Part shown: positions 27,250 through 35,950 of the stretch, piece by piece
Layout of the letters: each line of letters begins with the position of its first letter
Position numbering within the stretch: position 1 is the stretch's first letter
Origin: Paenibacillus sabinae T27
GTDB lineage: Bacteria > Bacillota > Bacilli > Paenibacillales > Paenibacillaceae
Reading direction: 5' to 3'
Assembly (NCBI RefSeq): GCF_000612505.1
Contig: NZ_CP004078.1
Span: forward strand, 3,511,252-3,575,251
Length of the DNA stretch: 64,000 nt
Made by a program: the position numbers and the translations under genes
The notes under the pieces: model-generated
Database searches by the model: none
Told to the model about the DNA's origin: nothing
Seen by the model: only the letters and a program-made list of their open reading frames with translations

Positions 27250-28236
27250 CTAAATTTGAATATCGCAACCATCAAAAGGCAGACCACTTTCAATAAGTTT
27301 AACCGCATAGTTGATTGCATTCCGTTGCTCCACTGTAAGACGACTCTCATTACCATCCCATTCACCTAACCACCAGAAGAAAGAACAAATATTCCGATAC
27401 TCCATAAACATGGGGATTGTCTGTATCCAGTATTCGGAGAGATGATTTTCTTTACCGTAACCCATTAAAAATTCACGTAAAAACAGTTGAGCAAACTCAT
27501 TTTTAGCTACACGTTCATCTTTTTGCACTCCCCACCAGACGGCATGAGCGGCAGCAATAGCAATGTCTAATGAAAACCAGCCATAGATACTGTCGTCAAA
27601 ATCAAAGACGGTTATTTCACTGTCGTCAATAAAAAAATTATAAGGGTGGAAATCATTATGAATCAGTCCAGACGAGTCTCTATCCCTTGGGAGTAAATGA
27701 ATCTTCTTCTCCATAGAGATCAATTTTTCGAGGAGTACATTGAAACTTCCGCGCTGCAGATGAGGGTTATTGATGGTCTTTATGCTCCAGCAGTCTCTTT
27801 TCACAAGAACGTCTGATGCTCCGTAAGATTTCGATAGCCGATGCATTCTCCCCATGGTTTCTCCCCAATTCCTGAATACCTTTGGCCCCCAATATTGTTC
27901 ATCGTTTTTATCAAAAAAGCGGCCTGGAGCCGCGTAAAAAGCTGTTGCAATATAACACTTATCTCCATCATGGTAAACTGCCGTTAGTTGATTATCTCTT
28001 GTTTGGATTGGTAATGATGCACGTAAACCGTTCTTCACCAAATAATAAACCCAATCCACCTCAGCCCTTATCTTCTCTACGTATTCCTGTGGTTTCTGAG
28101 ATAACCGTAAGATATAGGACAGATCACCCTTGGTAAACCGGTAGACTTCATTTGTTGAGTTGCTCAGGAAGACCAACGTTTCTACATTAAATTCATAAGA
28201 TTTTGCTGCTTGAAGCAATATCCTCGAGCTTGCCAT
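27250..28236 (-). CDS. Phosphotransferase enzyme family (APH/ChoK-like)
   Basis: A 328-residue kinase-fold protein. The catalytic SGLIHNDFHPYNFFI (HNDxxxxN) and the metal-binding ITVFDFDDSIYGWFSLDIAIA are near residues 192 and 215. It is more like the homoserine/choline kinase-type members such as YtmP or SrkA than like resistance enzymes, but the substrate is not known. It has a different lobe sequence from the phosphotransferase at 20.8 kb, so the two are not a recent duplication. The start at 28236 is chosen because GGGGGC lies 7 nt upstream of this ATG. Confidence 0.8.
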   Translation of the reverse strand: MASSRILLQAAKSYEFNVETLVFLSNSTNEVYRFTKGDLSYILRLSQKPQEYVEKIRAEVDWVYYLVKNGLRASLPIQTRDNQLTAVYHDGDKCYIATAFYAAPGRFFDKNDEQYWGPKVFRNWGETMGRMHRLSKSYGASDVLVKRDCWSIKTINNPHLQRGSFNVLLEKLISMEKKIHLLPRDRDSSGLIHNDFHPYNFFIDDSEITVFDFDDSIYGWFSLDIAIAAAHAVWWGVQKDERVAKNEFAQLFLREFLMGYGKENHLSEYWIQTIPMFMEYRNICSFFWWLGEWDGNESRLTVEQRNAINYAVKLIESGLPFDGCDIQI

Positions 28237-28428
28237 TAAGAATGCCCCCATCTATTAGAGTCGCCCGGCCAGGTATAACCAAACAATATATGAAAATTCT
28301 AGAAAGATATAGACTTATCTTTTTTCCAAATAAACTCATAATTAGATGAGGAGTTATTTTCTCTTCTACTAACTAGATAGTCATATGATGTGCTAGGACA
28401 GTCCCTCACTTAACCGTATAGGGAAAAA

Positions 28429-28463
28429 AAATCGGACCAAAATGTATTGGCCCGATCTTTTAT
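28429..28463 (-). terminator. Terminator left behind by the SDR relic
   Basis: A GATCGGGCCAATAC / GGTCCGAT-type hairpin is followed on the minus strand by TTTTTTTT. It lies directly after the stop codon of the broken dehydrogenase at 28478. Confidence 0.8.
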
Positions 28464-28477
28464 TGGAGTTATGCTTT

Positions 28478-28630
28478 TCAGGACAACGCGTTCGGCCTAA
28501 CCATAATTTCGCTGACTAGCGTGTCATCAGGTTCATTAATGGCAAACGCAATGGCTCTGGCAATACTGTAAGGAGAAATCCCTATGCCGCTTATTTGATT
28601 GGCGATCGTCTGCACTTCCGGGCTGGTGCA
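28478..28630 (-). pseudogene. C-terminal remnant of a short-chain dehydrogenase
   Basis: On the minus strand, 50 in-frame codons ending at TGA (28480-28478) read CTSPEVQTIANQ, then ISGIGISPYSIARAIAFAI and NEPDDTLVSEIMVRPNALS. This is the typical last segment of YdfG-like SDR oxidoreductases. The rest of the gene (about 190 codons) is missing. The relic ends where the upstream region of the plus-strand gene at 28670 begins, so the break probably came with arrival of that gene. It keeps its own terminator. Confidence 0.75.
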
Positions 28631-28669
28631 GTCGTTTTTTACAGTAATAATCTATATGGAGGGATATTC

Positions 28670-29194
28670 ATGAGCGAGTTTAGTCAAAGCTATCATCTGC
28701 GAGCGAACAGCAAAGATGATGCTGTATTGCTTTTAAACCGCGCTGGAAAACATGGTTATGTATTCGAATCAAAGGAAGGCTGGGTGACCTTCGTTACGTC
28801 TGACGCGGATTTTTCGGCGGACGAAGTCATCGTCGCCAACAATCAGGGAATATTACTGCATTATGTTTATGCCGAAGATCACGGATGGGAGCTTCTCATT
28901 TTTAACAAACAAGAAATGGTCAGTGGGTATAGCTGTTCTTGGGGTGAAGAGTTCGAGATTCAGATGGAACAATTTGACCTGGGTGTAGTTGAAGGCCTTG
29001 TACTGGAGCAGGGTAAACCCGCTGGTGATCTAGAGTCGCTGTTTCAAGTTGCTGATGTTGAGGAACTATTTTCCTTAGATCCCCATCTCGCCTATCAGGT
29101 TGCGGACCTACTGGGACTTACCCATTATGCATGGGTGTCGTACGACTACATAAACGCTGACCCAGAATTTTTTAAGGAAGCCAGCAAGGTATAA
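28670..29194 (+). CDS. Conserved-type hypothetical protein, acidic, soluble
   Basis: A 174-residue soluble protein, not recognised. It is acidic, with an N-terminal alpha/beta-looking domain (YHLRANSKDDAVLLLNRAGKHGYVFESKEGWVTFV) and a C-terminal helical part ending in YDYINADPEFFKEASKV. The look recalls small cytoplasmic proteins of Firmicutes that occur near toxin-immunity genes, but no toxin is adjacent. The start at 28670 is supported by GGAGGG 6 nt upstream. It has its own terminator. Confidence 0.7.
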   Translation: MSEFSQSYHLRANSKDDAVLLLNRAGKHGYVFESKEGWVTFVTSDADFSADEVIVANNQGILLHYVYAEDHGWELLIFNKQEMVSGYSCSWGEEFEIQMEQFDLGVVEGLVLEQGKPAGDLESLFQVADVEELFSLDPHLAYQVADLLGLTHYAWVSYDYINADPEFFKEASKV

Positions 29195-29195
29195 T

Positions 29196-29231
29196 AAAGA
29201 AAGTCCTACCGATTGGTGGGACTTTCTTTGT
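29196..29231 (+). terminator. Terminator of the hypothetical gene
   Basis: The AAAGAAAGTCC / GGGACTTTCTTTG stem is preceded by A-rich and followed by T-rich sequence, so it can act in both directions. Confidence 0.85.
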
Positions 29232-29624
29232 TTTCTCTATCCGAGGGAGCTCAACGATGGTTGACAAGATATAAATCGTTTGCACTTATACCCTGCTTAC
29301 TTTTTAAACCAAATGGGGGGGGGTATTTGGCATGCTTATTTTTCACTATACTATAGAAATTCTCTTAACTTTCCTGGGAATTTTTACATGCTATTAGCTG
29401 TTATAGCTTACGGGTTTGCCGGTGAATCCATATATCCTATAACATAGCAAAGGATACTGTATCATCGCGGAGAAAGACTAAAAATACGACCACTCAGGTT
29501 CCCTAAGACTAGGAGAGACTGGATAAAGCAGAAATCTAGCGGATTATAAAGGATGAGGATGCGAGCTTGGTTTGTTAGCATATTGGGATATGAGTGAATA
29601 AAACCGATTGGAGGAGTTAAAACG
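29232..29624. other. 390-bp gene-free spacer with a poly-G tract
   Basis: No gene or relic was recognised. A run of about ten G residues lies near 29315, within AAAT-G(n)-TATTTGG. It is not inside or next to a coding frame that it could switch. The last 30 nt hold the GGAGGAG ribosome site of the acyltransferase gene. Confidence 0.5.
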
Positions 29625-30629
29625 ATGCCAGAGGTTAATCAACGCGACCATTATTTCGATAATGTGAAGTTTGTCTTGATTACGTTCGTGGTCATCGGCC
29701 ATGTACTCGAACCCCTTTATTCAACAAGCGAGTCCGCGAAGGCCTTGTACAACTTCATTTACTTTTTTCATATCCCGCTTTTTGTTTTTATAACGGGTTA
29801 CTTTTCCAAGAAATCGGGGAAGCTTAGCCCCTATCTCGTTCTGTACATCATTTTTGAAACGCTGTATACGCTCCTGGATTATTATCTGAACGGCCGGGCA
29901 AACCTGAAATTCACCTTCTTTCTGCCCTATTGGATAACCTGGTACCTGCTTGCGGTTACTTTATGGAAAATCGCCCTGCCGTATTTTACAAAATTAAGGT
30001 ATCCGATCCTGTTTGCTAGCTGCCTTGCGGTATTGGCCGGCTACGCTTCAACGGAACTGGGGTATAATTTGTCATCGCTCCGGGCGGTCAACTTCTTTCC
30101 ATTCTTCCTGGCAGGTTACTATATGAAGCGGAAATACTTCTGTTATTTATTTAAATGGCCGGTCAAAATGGCATCTGCGTTTATTATGATCCTCACACTG
30201 GGGCTTCTATTCCGCTATGGCCAGAACCTCAATTGCGAATGGCTTTGGGGCAGCTACAGCTACTCCAAACTGGGCAGCCCGGAATGGTATGCGGGGATAT
30301 ACAGGGTGGCTATAGCAGCAGTATCGGTCATTTTGTCACTTTGCGTTCTCTCCTTAATCCCAACAGGGCGGACACGGATCAGCGAGCCTGGCATTCGGAC
30401 GATGTATCCCTTTTTGCTGCACGGTTTCGTATTTAAAATAATGGATCATCAAGGCATCTACCGGTATATCAACACATGGGCGGATCAAACGCTGTTGATT
30501 CTGCTTGCCATCGTCATAACCTTTATCTTTTCCATGAAGTGGGTCGAAAAACTCTGCCGGGTGCTTTTCAGCCCTAACTTATCTTATCTGTACAAAAAGA
30601 AAAGCTCGCCATTATCGCGGGCGCAGTGA
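29625..30629 (+). CDS. Acyltransferase_3-family membrane protein
   Basis: A 334-residue integral membrane protein with about ten spans. The N-terminal YFDNVKFVLITFVVIGHVLEP with its His and the following FIYFFHIPLFVFITGYFSKK are the conserved start of the acyltransferase_3 family, which O-acetylates surface sugars. The sequence is closest in feel to the fucose-4-O-acetylase-like branch. A GGAGGAG ribosome site precedes the ATG. There is no neighbouring polysaccharide operon, so the acceptor is unknown. The C-terminal tail is basic. Confidence 0.85.
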   Translation: MPEVNQRDHYFDNVKFVLITFVVIGHVLEPLYSTSESAKALYNFIYFFHIPLFVFITGYFSKKSGKLSPYLVLYIIFETLYTLLDYYLNGRANLKFTFFLPYWITWYLLAVTLWKIALPYFTKLRYPILFASCLAVLAGYASTELGYNLSSLRAVNFFPFFLAGYYMKRKYFCYLFKWPVKMASAFIMILTLGLLFRYGQNLNCEWLWGSYSYSKLGSPEWYAGIYRVAIAAVSVILSLCVLSLIPTGRTRISEPGIRTMYPFLLHGFVFKIMDHQGIYRYINTWADQTLLILLAIVITFIFSMKWVEKLCRVLFSPNLSYLYKKKSSPLSRAQ

Positions 30630-30824
30630 CTTTTTTCTTACCACCTGATTTGTTTGATCAACGATTTAATCCGCGTTAGAGCTTCCCGTTAGGGTTAATC
30701 GACTATGCTAAAAAAACCTAACTGCTTCATGTTTACTAGTGCGGCGAAGCAGAGAAACTAGCAAAAAAACAGGCATCAAAATGGATATTTCCCTTTACAA
30801 CTGCTACAAAACCGATCCGGCATC

Positions 30825-30830
30825 CGTCTA
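30825..30830 (+). promoter_or_regulatory. Possible ECF-type -10 (CGTCTA) before the sigma gene
   Basis: CGTCTAA, a motif common at the -10 of ECF-sigma promoters, lies 27 nt before the sigma-factor ATG. An ACAACT at 30797 is 22 nt away, too far for a standard -35, so self-activation is only suggested. Confidence 0.35.
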
Positions 30831-30856
30831 ATAAACGAAAGGGGGACGGCCGCAAC

Positions 30857-31414
30857 ATGGAGGAAGGCACACAGGTACCCGAGCTGTTCCAGCGCTTGTT
30901 CCGGGAGCATTACCCCGGGGTGGCGCGGAAGCTCTATGCGTTGACCGGCGATTATGCGGCGGCGGAGGATTTGGCCCAAGAGGTGTTCCTGCGGCTCTTC
31001 CGGAGCCCTCCGGACCGGCTGGAGGCCGTCGGCGCCTGGCTGCACCGGGTGCTGACCCGGGTGGGCTACGATTATTTGAGACAACGGTCGTCTGGCAAGA
31101 CGTTACTGGAAAAAGAAACCGCCCGCGTGGCGGCTTGGTCGGAAAGCGCCGCCCCTTCGGGAGAGGCGGAGGTCATCCGCGAGTGGGAAAAAGACGTGGT
31201 CCGCCGGGTGCTGCAGAAGCTCTCGGACCGGGACCGGACCGCCCTTCTGCTTCGGGAGGAAGGGTACAGCTACGAGGAGATTGCCGTCCGGCTGGAGGTC
31301 AAACCGAAGATTGTCGGCACGCTGCTGGCCCGGGCGGAGGCACGGCTGAAGAAGAAATACGGGCAGGAGGAGGAGCAGTACGATGGCGGACGGAACGAAG
31401 CGGACCGGCGGTGA
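30857..31414 (+). CDS. ECF-type RNA polymerase sigma factor
   Basis: A 185-residue sigma factor with region 2 (LFREHYPGVARKLYALTGDYAAAEDLAQEVFLRLFR, about 12-50) and region 4 (LSDRDRTALLLREEGYSYEEIAVRLEVKPKIVGTLLARAEARLKKK, about 125-170) joined by a short linker, as in ECF sigmas. The tail is Glu/Asp-rich. It is the first gene of a GC-rich four-gene operon with a membrane protein, an ABC ATPase and a permease. Its last 32 nt overlap the next gene. This layout recalls Bacillus sigY-yxlCDEFG, where the sigma controls its own regulators and transporter. Confidence 0.93.
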   Translation: MEEGTQVPELFQRLFREHYPGVARKLYALTGDYAAAEDLAQEVFLRLFRSPPDRLEAVGAWLHRVLTRVGYDYLRQRSSGKTLLEKETARVAAWSESAAPSGEAEVIREWEKDVVRRVLQKLSDRDRTALLLREEGYSYEEIAVRLEVKPKIVGTLLARAEARLKKKYGQEEEQYDGGRNEADRR

Positions 31415-32558
31415 GCCGGTTTTTGATACGGATCAGGCTTTGAACCGGTTTGAGAGGTTGACGGCCGGGGAGCCGGTTCCGGCGTTTTGGAGGCAGGCTG
31501 AGGAAGACCTGCGTTCGGATGAAACAAGGATCGAGGCACGACTGGAAGGAAATCAAGATAATCATGATAAGGATGGTGCAGTTGAGATGAAGCAGACAGG
31601 AGAATTCCGTGTTACAAAGGGGTCCTCGGCTGACCCAGCGATGGGGGCTGTAAGCTCCTCGGCTAGGGCTAGCGGGGCGGACGGCACCTGGCGGACGGAG
31701 AGACCGGCCAGGCGCAGGCTTCGGGGACTGACCGCCGGCGTTGCCGCAGCTGTCATGGCCATCGGCCTGTTCACCACCCCTCTGGGGGATCGGGCGCTGG
31801 CCGCCATGCTGCAAACGTTCCGCATCCAGCACATGGTTGGAGTCGGGATTTCAGCGGATGACATGGCGGGCATCTCCGGCCTTCTGGACCACGGTTCGCC
31901 TGAGGGAGACCGGAGCTTCAACCTGGCCCAATACGGCACCTTGACCCAGTCAAGTGGCGGAGAGACCCGTACCATTACCTGGGACGAAGCGGAAAAACGG
32001 ATGGGCGCCTCCCTGCTCCAGCTGGGGAACTCCACCGCCCCTTCCTACCAGCCAGCTACCACGCTTACCTTCAACCTGAATGTGAAGGCGGTCAACCGGC
32101 TGCTCACCCGTTTGGGCAGCACTACCACCCTGCCCGCCGAAGCGGACGGCAAAGCCATCAGGCTGTACATCCCGGACGGCATCACCACAGAGGGCACTTT
32201 GTCAGGCAAGCATGTGCGTCTGCTCCAATTCGGTAAGCCGGATCTGACAGTGGAGAAAGGCATTGATGCATCGACCGTCCGAGAGGCGGTACTGGGGCTG
32301 CCCGTGCTGCCGGACAGCCTGCGGACCAAGCTGGCCGCCATCGGCGATTGGCGGAGCACCCTGCCTGTTCCGGCCCATGACGGCGTGACCACCAACCTCC
32401 AGCTGGGCGGACATGATGCGGTCATGACCGCGGACAGCGGGAATCGCTATTTGCTCTGGCTTGGTGGGGACCGGATCAGCCTTCTGAGCGGCGATACGAA
32501 GGATTTTCCTACGGAATCCGCCTTCCAGCGGGCCGCGGAGGAGCTAGTCCAGCCATGA
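31383..32558 (+). CDS. Single-span membrane protein, probable anti-sigma regulator
   Basis: A 391-residue protein not matching a classic zinc anti-sigma: it has no cysteine-histidine ZAS motif. About 112 residues precede one hydrophobic segment (GLTAGVAAAVMAIGLF, about 114-132). The rest is a large extracytoplasmic domain starting RALAAMLQTFRIQHMVGVGISADDMAGI. The AAMLQTFR-I-x-SADDM pattern recalls ectodomains of Paenibacillus membrane-bound sigma regulators. It overlaps the sigma gene by 32 nt with GGAGGAGGAG before its ATG, and overlaps the ABC ATPase gene by 4 nt. The role as regulator is inferred from position and topology. Confidence 0.7.
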   Translation: MADGTKRTGGEPVFDTDQALNRFERLTAGEPVPAFWRQAEEDLRSDETRIEARLEGNQDNHDKDGAVEMKQTGEFRVTKGSSADPAMGAVSSSARASGADGTWRTERPARRRLRGLTAGVAAAVMAIGLFTTPLGDRALAAMLQTFRIQHMVGVGISADDMAGISGLLDHGSPEGDRSFNLAQYGTLTQSSGGETRTITWDEAEKRMGASLLQLGNSTAPSYQPATTLTFNLNVKAVNRLLTRLGSTTTLPAEADGKAIRLYIPDGITTEGTLSGKHVRLLQFGKPDLTVEKGIDASTVREAVLGLPVLPDSLRTKLAAIGDWRSTLPVPAHDGVTTNLQLGGHDAVMTADSGNRYLLWLGGDRISLLSGDTKDFPTESAFQRAAEELVQP

Positions 32559-33544
32559 TGATGATTGACACAGCAGAATTGACCAAGACCTACAACGGCC
32601 GCGGCGGCTGCCGCGGTATCACCCTGCAGGTACCGGAGGGCTGCATCTTCGGCCTGCTGGGACCCAACGGTGCCGGCAAAAGCACCTTCGTCAAAATGCT
32701 GGCCGGCCTCCACCGCCCCGACTCCGGGCGGGCCACCGTACTGGGACAGCCCCTGGGCCGACCGGAGGCACGGCGCAAGCTCGGGTATTTGCCCGAGCTG
32801 TTCCGCTTTCAGGATTGGCTGACCCCGGCGGAGGTGCTCCGCTTCCATGGTCAGCTGGGGGGGCTGCGCCCGCAGGAAACACGGGCGCCCTCCTTCCGCA
32901 GCCGGGTCCGGGACACCCTGGAGCTGGTCGGCCTCTCCGATGCCGCAGACCGCCGGGTCGGCGGCTTCTCCAAGGGAATGCAGCAGCGCCTCGGCCTGGC
33001 TGCCGCACTGCTCCTGGATCCCGAGCTGGTCATCCTGGACGAACCCGCTTCGGCCCTGGACCCCGTCGGCCGCTACGAGATCCGTAGCCTGCTGAAACGG
33101 CTCCGGGGCAGGGGCGTGACGATTTTCCTCAATACCCATCTGCTCGAGGATGTGGAGGAGCTGTGCGATGAAGCCGCCTTCCTGTACGGAGGCGAGCTGC
33201 TGGCGTCGGGACCGCTGCACAAGCTGCTCAGCGGCACCGGAGATAGCGAGAGCAGCGGTGCCAACTGGCGCTTCCGGCTCGGCGGCTGGCTCCCGGAGAC
33301 TTGGGCGGAGCTGAACGGAGCGGTCGGCGGCGCCCTCTCCTCCAAATTGCGCCTGGTCGAGGCCGATGAAGACGGCAACGCTCTCCTGACCGCCCGCGTT
33401 TCGGACCGGGAACAGGCCGGCTACCTGTGCTCACAGTTCATCCGGAGCGGCCTGACGCTCTACGAATCCGGCCCCGAGCCGAACAGTCTGGAGGCCTGGT
33501 TCCTCCGGATGGCCGGGTCCCGCCAGGGAGGTGACCCGCAATGA
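32555..33544 (+). CDS. ABC transporter ATP-binding protein
   Basis: A 329-residue ATPase. Walker A LGPNGAGKST is at about residues 35-44, the ABC signature VGGFSKGMQQRLGLA about 141-155, and Walker B ELVILDEPASALDP about 163-176, with the switch His in NTHLLEDVEEL. A C-terminal domain of about 100 residues resembles those of ABC-2 type exporters acting on peptides, antibiotics or lipids. The start overlaps the regulator stop by 4 nt, and the next gene, its permease, overlaps its stop by 4 nt, so stoichiometric co-translation is likely. Confidence 0.93.
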   Translation: MMMIDTAELTKTYNGRGGCRGITLQVPEGCIFGLLGPNGAGKSTFVKMLAGLHRPDSGRATVLGQPLGRPEARRKLGYLPELFRFQDWLTPAEVLRFHGQLGGLRPQETRAPSFRSRVRDTLELVGLSDAADRRVGGFSKGMQQRLGLAAALLLDPELVILDEPASALDPVGRYEIRSLLKRLRGRGVTIFLNTHLLEDVEELCDEAAFLYGGELLASGPLHKLLSGTGDSESSGANWRFRLGGWLPETWAELNGAVGGALSSKLRLVEADEDGNALLTARVSDREQAGYLCSQFIRSGLTLYESGPEPNSLEAWFLRMAGSRQGGDPQ

Positions 33545-34386
33545 CCATGTATATTTCTGCCACCTTCAAGGAGCTCACCCGAAAGAGAGTGTTTCTGGTC
33601 ACGCTAATTCTGACCTTCATCTTTCTGGTCCTGTTCGCCTTCGGGGTCCGGGAGCTGACCGGCATGACCGGACAGAACCAGGTCTCCCCCGCCGAACGGT
33701 TGATGAACAGCATAGTGCTGATGGTGCTGGGACTTTTTTTCTCGCAATTCCTGGCGGCCTTCTTCGTGCTCTTCTCAACCATGGGAACCGTCACGGGCGA
33801 GCAGGAGAACGGCCTGCTGCTGGCCGTCGCCGCCCGCCCCATCCCCCGCTGGAAGCTGTATCTAGCCAAATGGCTGGGCCACGCCGTCTGGATCACCGTA
33901 TACAGCACAGCCCTGTTCGTTTCCGTGGTCTGGACCATCCACATCCAGGCCGGGTTTCCCATACTGGCGGATGAGATGCTACGAGGCTTAGGGCTATTCC
34001 TCTGGATGCCGCTCCTTCTCCTCACGATTACCATGCTGGGTTCGGTCTATCTGCCGATGCTGGGGAACGGCATCTTCTCCGCCCTGCTGTACGGATTTGC
34101 CCTCTTCAGCGGGCTGGTTGAAGGGGTAGCGAGCTATGGAGGGGCCCACCCCGCATTGGAAAAATTCTTCCTACTAACCGGGCTGCTCCTGCCCACGGAC
34201 TCGGTCTACCGAAGAAGCCTCTTCGAGCTTATGGGGGGAGCTGATTGGGCCGGGTTGGCGATAGCTGACATGGGACCCTTTTCCATTTCGAGTGTTCCTT
34301 CGAATGCCTTCCTCCTGTATACGGTGGGGTATGCGGCGGTTCTGCTCTTTCTGGGGTGCCGGGCGTTCGGCCGGAAGGATCTGTAG
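33541..34386 (+). CDS. ABC-2 type transporter permease
   Basis: A 281-residue protein with six predicted membrane spans and the ABC-2 permease start (ISATFKELTRKRVFLVTLILTFIFLVLFAF). A conserved loop EQENGLLLAVAARPIPRWKLYLAKWLGH follows span 2. It is the partner of the preceding ATPase and the last gene of the operon. The exported substrate is unknown; in comparable sigma-linked modules the transporter may remove the stress signal, such as a lipid-active peptide. A terminator-like hairpin follows 60 nt downstream. Confidence 0.88.
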   Translation: MTMYISATFKELTRKRVFLVTLILTFIFLVLFAFGVRELTGMTGQNQVSPAERLMNSIVLMVLGLFFSQFLAAFFVLFSTMGTVTGEQENGLLLAVAARPIPRWKLYLAKWLGHAVWITVYSTALFVSVVWTIHIQAGFPILADEMLRGLGLFLWMPLLLLTITMLGSVYLPMLGNGIFSALLYGFALFSGLVEGVASYGGAHPALEKFFLLTGLLLPTDSVYRRSLFELMGGADWAGLAIADMGPFSISSVPSNAFLLYTVGYAAVLLFLGCRAFGRKDL

Positions 34387-34445
34387 TGCTTGACCCTGAG
34401 GAAAAATCATGGTTGATTGGATTAACTAATCTTAAGAAAAGAGAC

Positions 34446-34489
34446 AGCGGCAGCCCGGGACGAGAAAATAAAGTCCTAGACTGCCGCTG
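34446..34489. terminator. Terminator-like hairpin after the ABC module
   Basis: The AGCGGCAG / CTGCCGCT stem encloses a 27-nt loop with GTCCTAGA. Its right half is nearly the same as that of the element at 49685-49729. Confidence 0.6.
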
Positions 34490-34542
34490 CGCTATTTCAC
34501 TAAAGTATTCCGTACCGATATACCGTTATATGTCGTTATTAA

Positions 34543-35268
34543 TTATTCGATAATCAATTTTTCGTTTGATTTAATAATGTTGACTTTGTTTTTTTCATTC
34601 TTAATCTCATTAATAAAGATGCTATATATTACATCATCCTTTTTTGAAAAATATACTCTGTTATAACCATGCTTTAAAAGTGCATTTAAAATATCACTTT
34701 CACTAATAAAATTTGATAGTTTCTCATCTTGAATATTATAAAAAGCGAATTCTGATGTACTCCCCACAAAAAGGGAAGGGTTTAGTACCTCTATCCAAAC
34801 AATGGGTTCAACTTCATCCAGTTGTAATCGACTTATCACTTGCTCCTTAGACATATGCTTATTTAATAATGAAGTTAATTTGTTTTCGCTCTCAGGACTA
34901 AGGTTTTTAGTTGATCTCCAAACGGGATAAAAGTCATTGTAACCTTTACGAACAGAATATTTGGTCGATAGCAAGTCTTCATATTCAGTTTTCCGGTGAT
35001 CTAAATATTTATAATAGGGTTGTAGCTGTGCGATTAAAAAAATAGAACACAATGGTAATAAGAATAAAAGATGCAATTGAGATTTTTTTTCCCTGACAAG
35101 AGTTATTATGATACCCGCAAAAGCTAGTGAACCTATAGGAGCATATAACATCGCAGATGTAACAATCAAACCATCAACAAATGGTGTAGTATCTATGATG
35201 ATTAGCATAATTATTACCATACTTTGAATAATTATACTCAAAAGTGTTATAAGGATTCGCTTTTTCAT
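34543..35268 (-). CDS. Hypothetical membrane protein, AT-rich gene
   Basis: A 241-residue protein with three hydrophobic segments in its first 100 residues (about 5-27, 33-57, 68-84), then a soluble lysine- and serine-rich domain of about 150 residues (TKYSVRKGYNDFYPVWRSTKNLSPESENKLTSLL). No family is recognised. AAAGGAG precedes the ATG. The gene is strongly AT-rich, in contrast to the GC-rich ABC module directly upstream and the amylase downstream, which suggests separate acquisition. Confidence 0.75.
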   Translation of the reverse strand: MKKRILITLLSIIIQSMVIIMLIIIDTTPFVDGLIVTSAMLYAPIGSLAFAGIIITLVREKKSQLHLLFLLPLCSIFLIAQLQPYYKYLDHRKTEYEDLLSTKYSVRKGYNDFYPVWRSTKNLSPESENKLTSLLNKHMSKEQVISRLQLDEVEPIVWIEVLNPSLFVGSTSEFAFYNIQDEKLSNFISESDILNALLKHGYNRVYFSKKDDVIYSIFINEIKNEKNKVNIIKSNEKLIIE

Positions 35269-35395
35269 AATCTCTGTTACTCCTTTTAAATATTACCTGA
35301 GTAATCTATTTTAACCTAATCCCCATGGCATTCGGCGTGCATTTTTCATCACAATTCAGGGAAACTTAACAAGAAAAAATAATGGGATAACAGAC

Positions 35396-35839
35396 ATGAA
35401 AATAAAACTAAGAATTGTCCTTTTGCTACTGTCACTGATACTAATCATAAGTCCCCTGGAATCAAAAGCATATTCGGGAATGCACAATCCTAAGCAAGAT
35501 TCTACAGAACTCCAAATACAAGACATGCTTATGCTCTTACTAACTCCAGCGATTCAAGACGCAGTCAGCAATTATTACTTAAAATATTTAAAAGAGCCGC
35601 CCTTGGTTTATCCGTATCAAATAGATGTGATTCAGATCGAACGAAAAAATGGATTTCGGGGTTTCATGTTTTTATTAACGGTGGAAGTGACGCCTGTTGT
35701 AGGACCACATATTTCAGTAGGTATGGATCGTATTACGTTTGAAATATCTGCGGGACCTACCGTTAAGTTGATAAAATATAACCACATAAAAGACTTTGAG
35801 CTACCGCCAAATTGGAAGAATACCCTTCGTGAAAAGTAG
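35396..35839 (+). CDS. Small secreted protein, DUF3888-like
   Basis: A 147-residue protein with a signal peptide (KIKLRIVLLLLSLILIISPLESKAYS). The mature part reads ELQIQDMLMLLLTPAIQDAVSNYY, YPYQIDVIQIER and FTFEISAGPTVKLIKY-type segments, the pattern of the DUF3888 family of small secreted proteins in Bacillus and Paenibacillus. Function is unknown. There is only a weak ribosome site (GGGATAAC). It converges on the amylase gene; a GC-rich hairpin lies between them. Confidence 0.75.
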   Translation: MKIKLRIVLLLLSLILIISPLESKAYSGMHNPKQDSTELQIQDMLMLLLTPAIQDAVSNYYLKYLKEPPLVYPYQIDVIQIERKNGFRGFMFLLTVEVTPVVGPHISVGMDRITFEISAGPTVKLIKYNHIKDFELPPNWKNTLREK

Positions 35840-35895
35840 AGGAACCGCAAAAAACGGGGAACTTAACCCCCTTACCCTTCTTCGGCAAATCGAAT

Positions 35896-35919
35896 AGCCC
35901 CAAGCGGATGCTTGGGGCT
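35896..35919. terminator. Hairpin between the convergent DUF3888-like and amylase genes
   Basis: A perfect 10-bp stem AGCCCCAAGC / GCTTGGGGCT with a 4-nt loop. T-runs are weak on both sides, so efficiency is uncertain. Convergent placement supports a terminator role. Confidence 0.6.
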
Positions 35920-35950
35920 AGAATAACTGTTGCTTCTTGTTGGCTGTACT

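Noticed and set aside
29310..29325. Poly-G tract as a phase-variation switch
   Set aside because: It is not in a coding frame and is 300 nt from the next start, outside any visible promoter spacer.
31383..31720. Zinc-binding anti-sigma (ZAS) domain in the regulator of the ECF module
   Set aside because: There is no HxxxCxxC and no cysteine in the N-terminal part, so the call rests on topology and context only.
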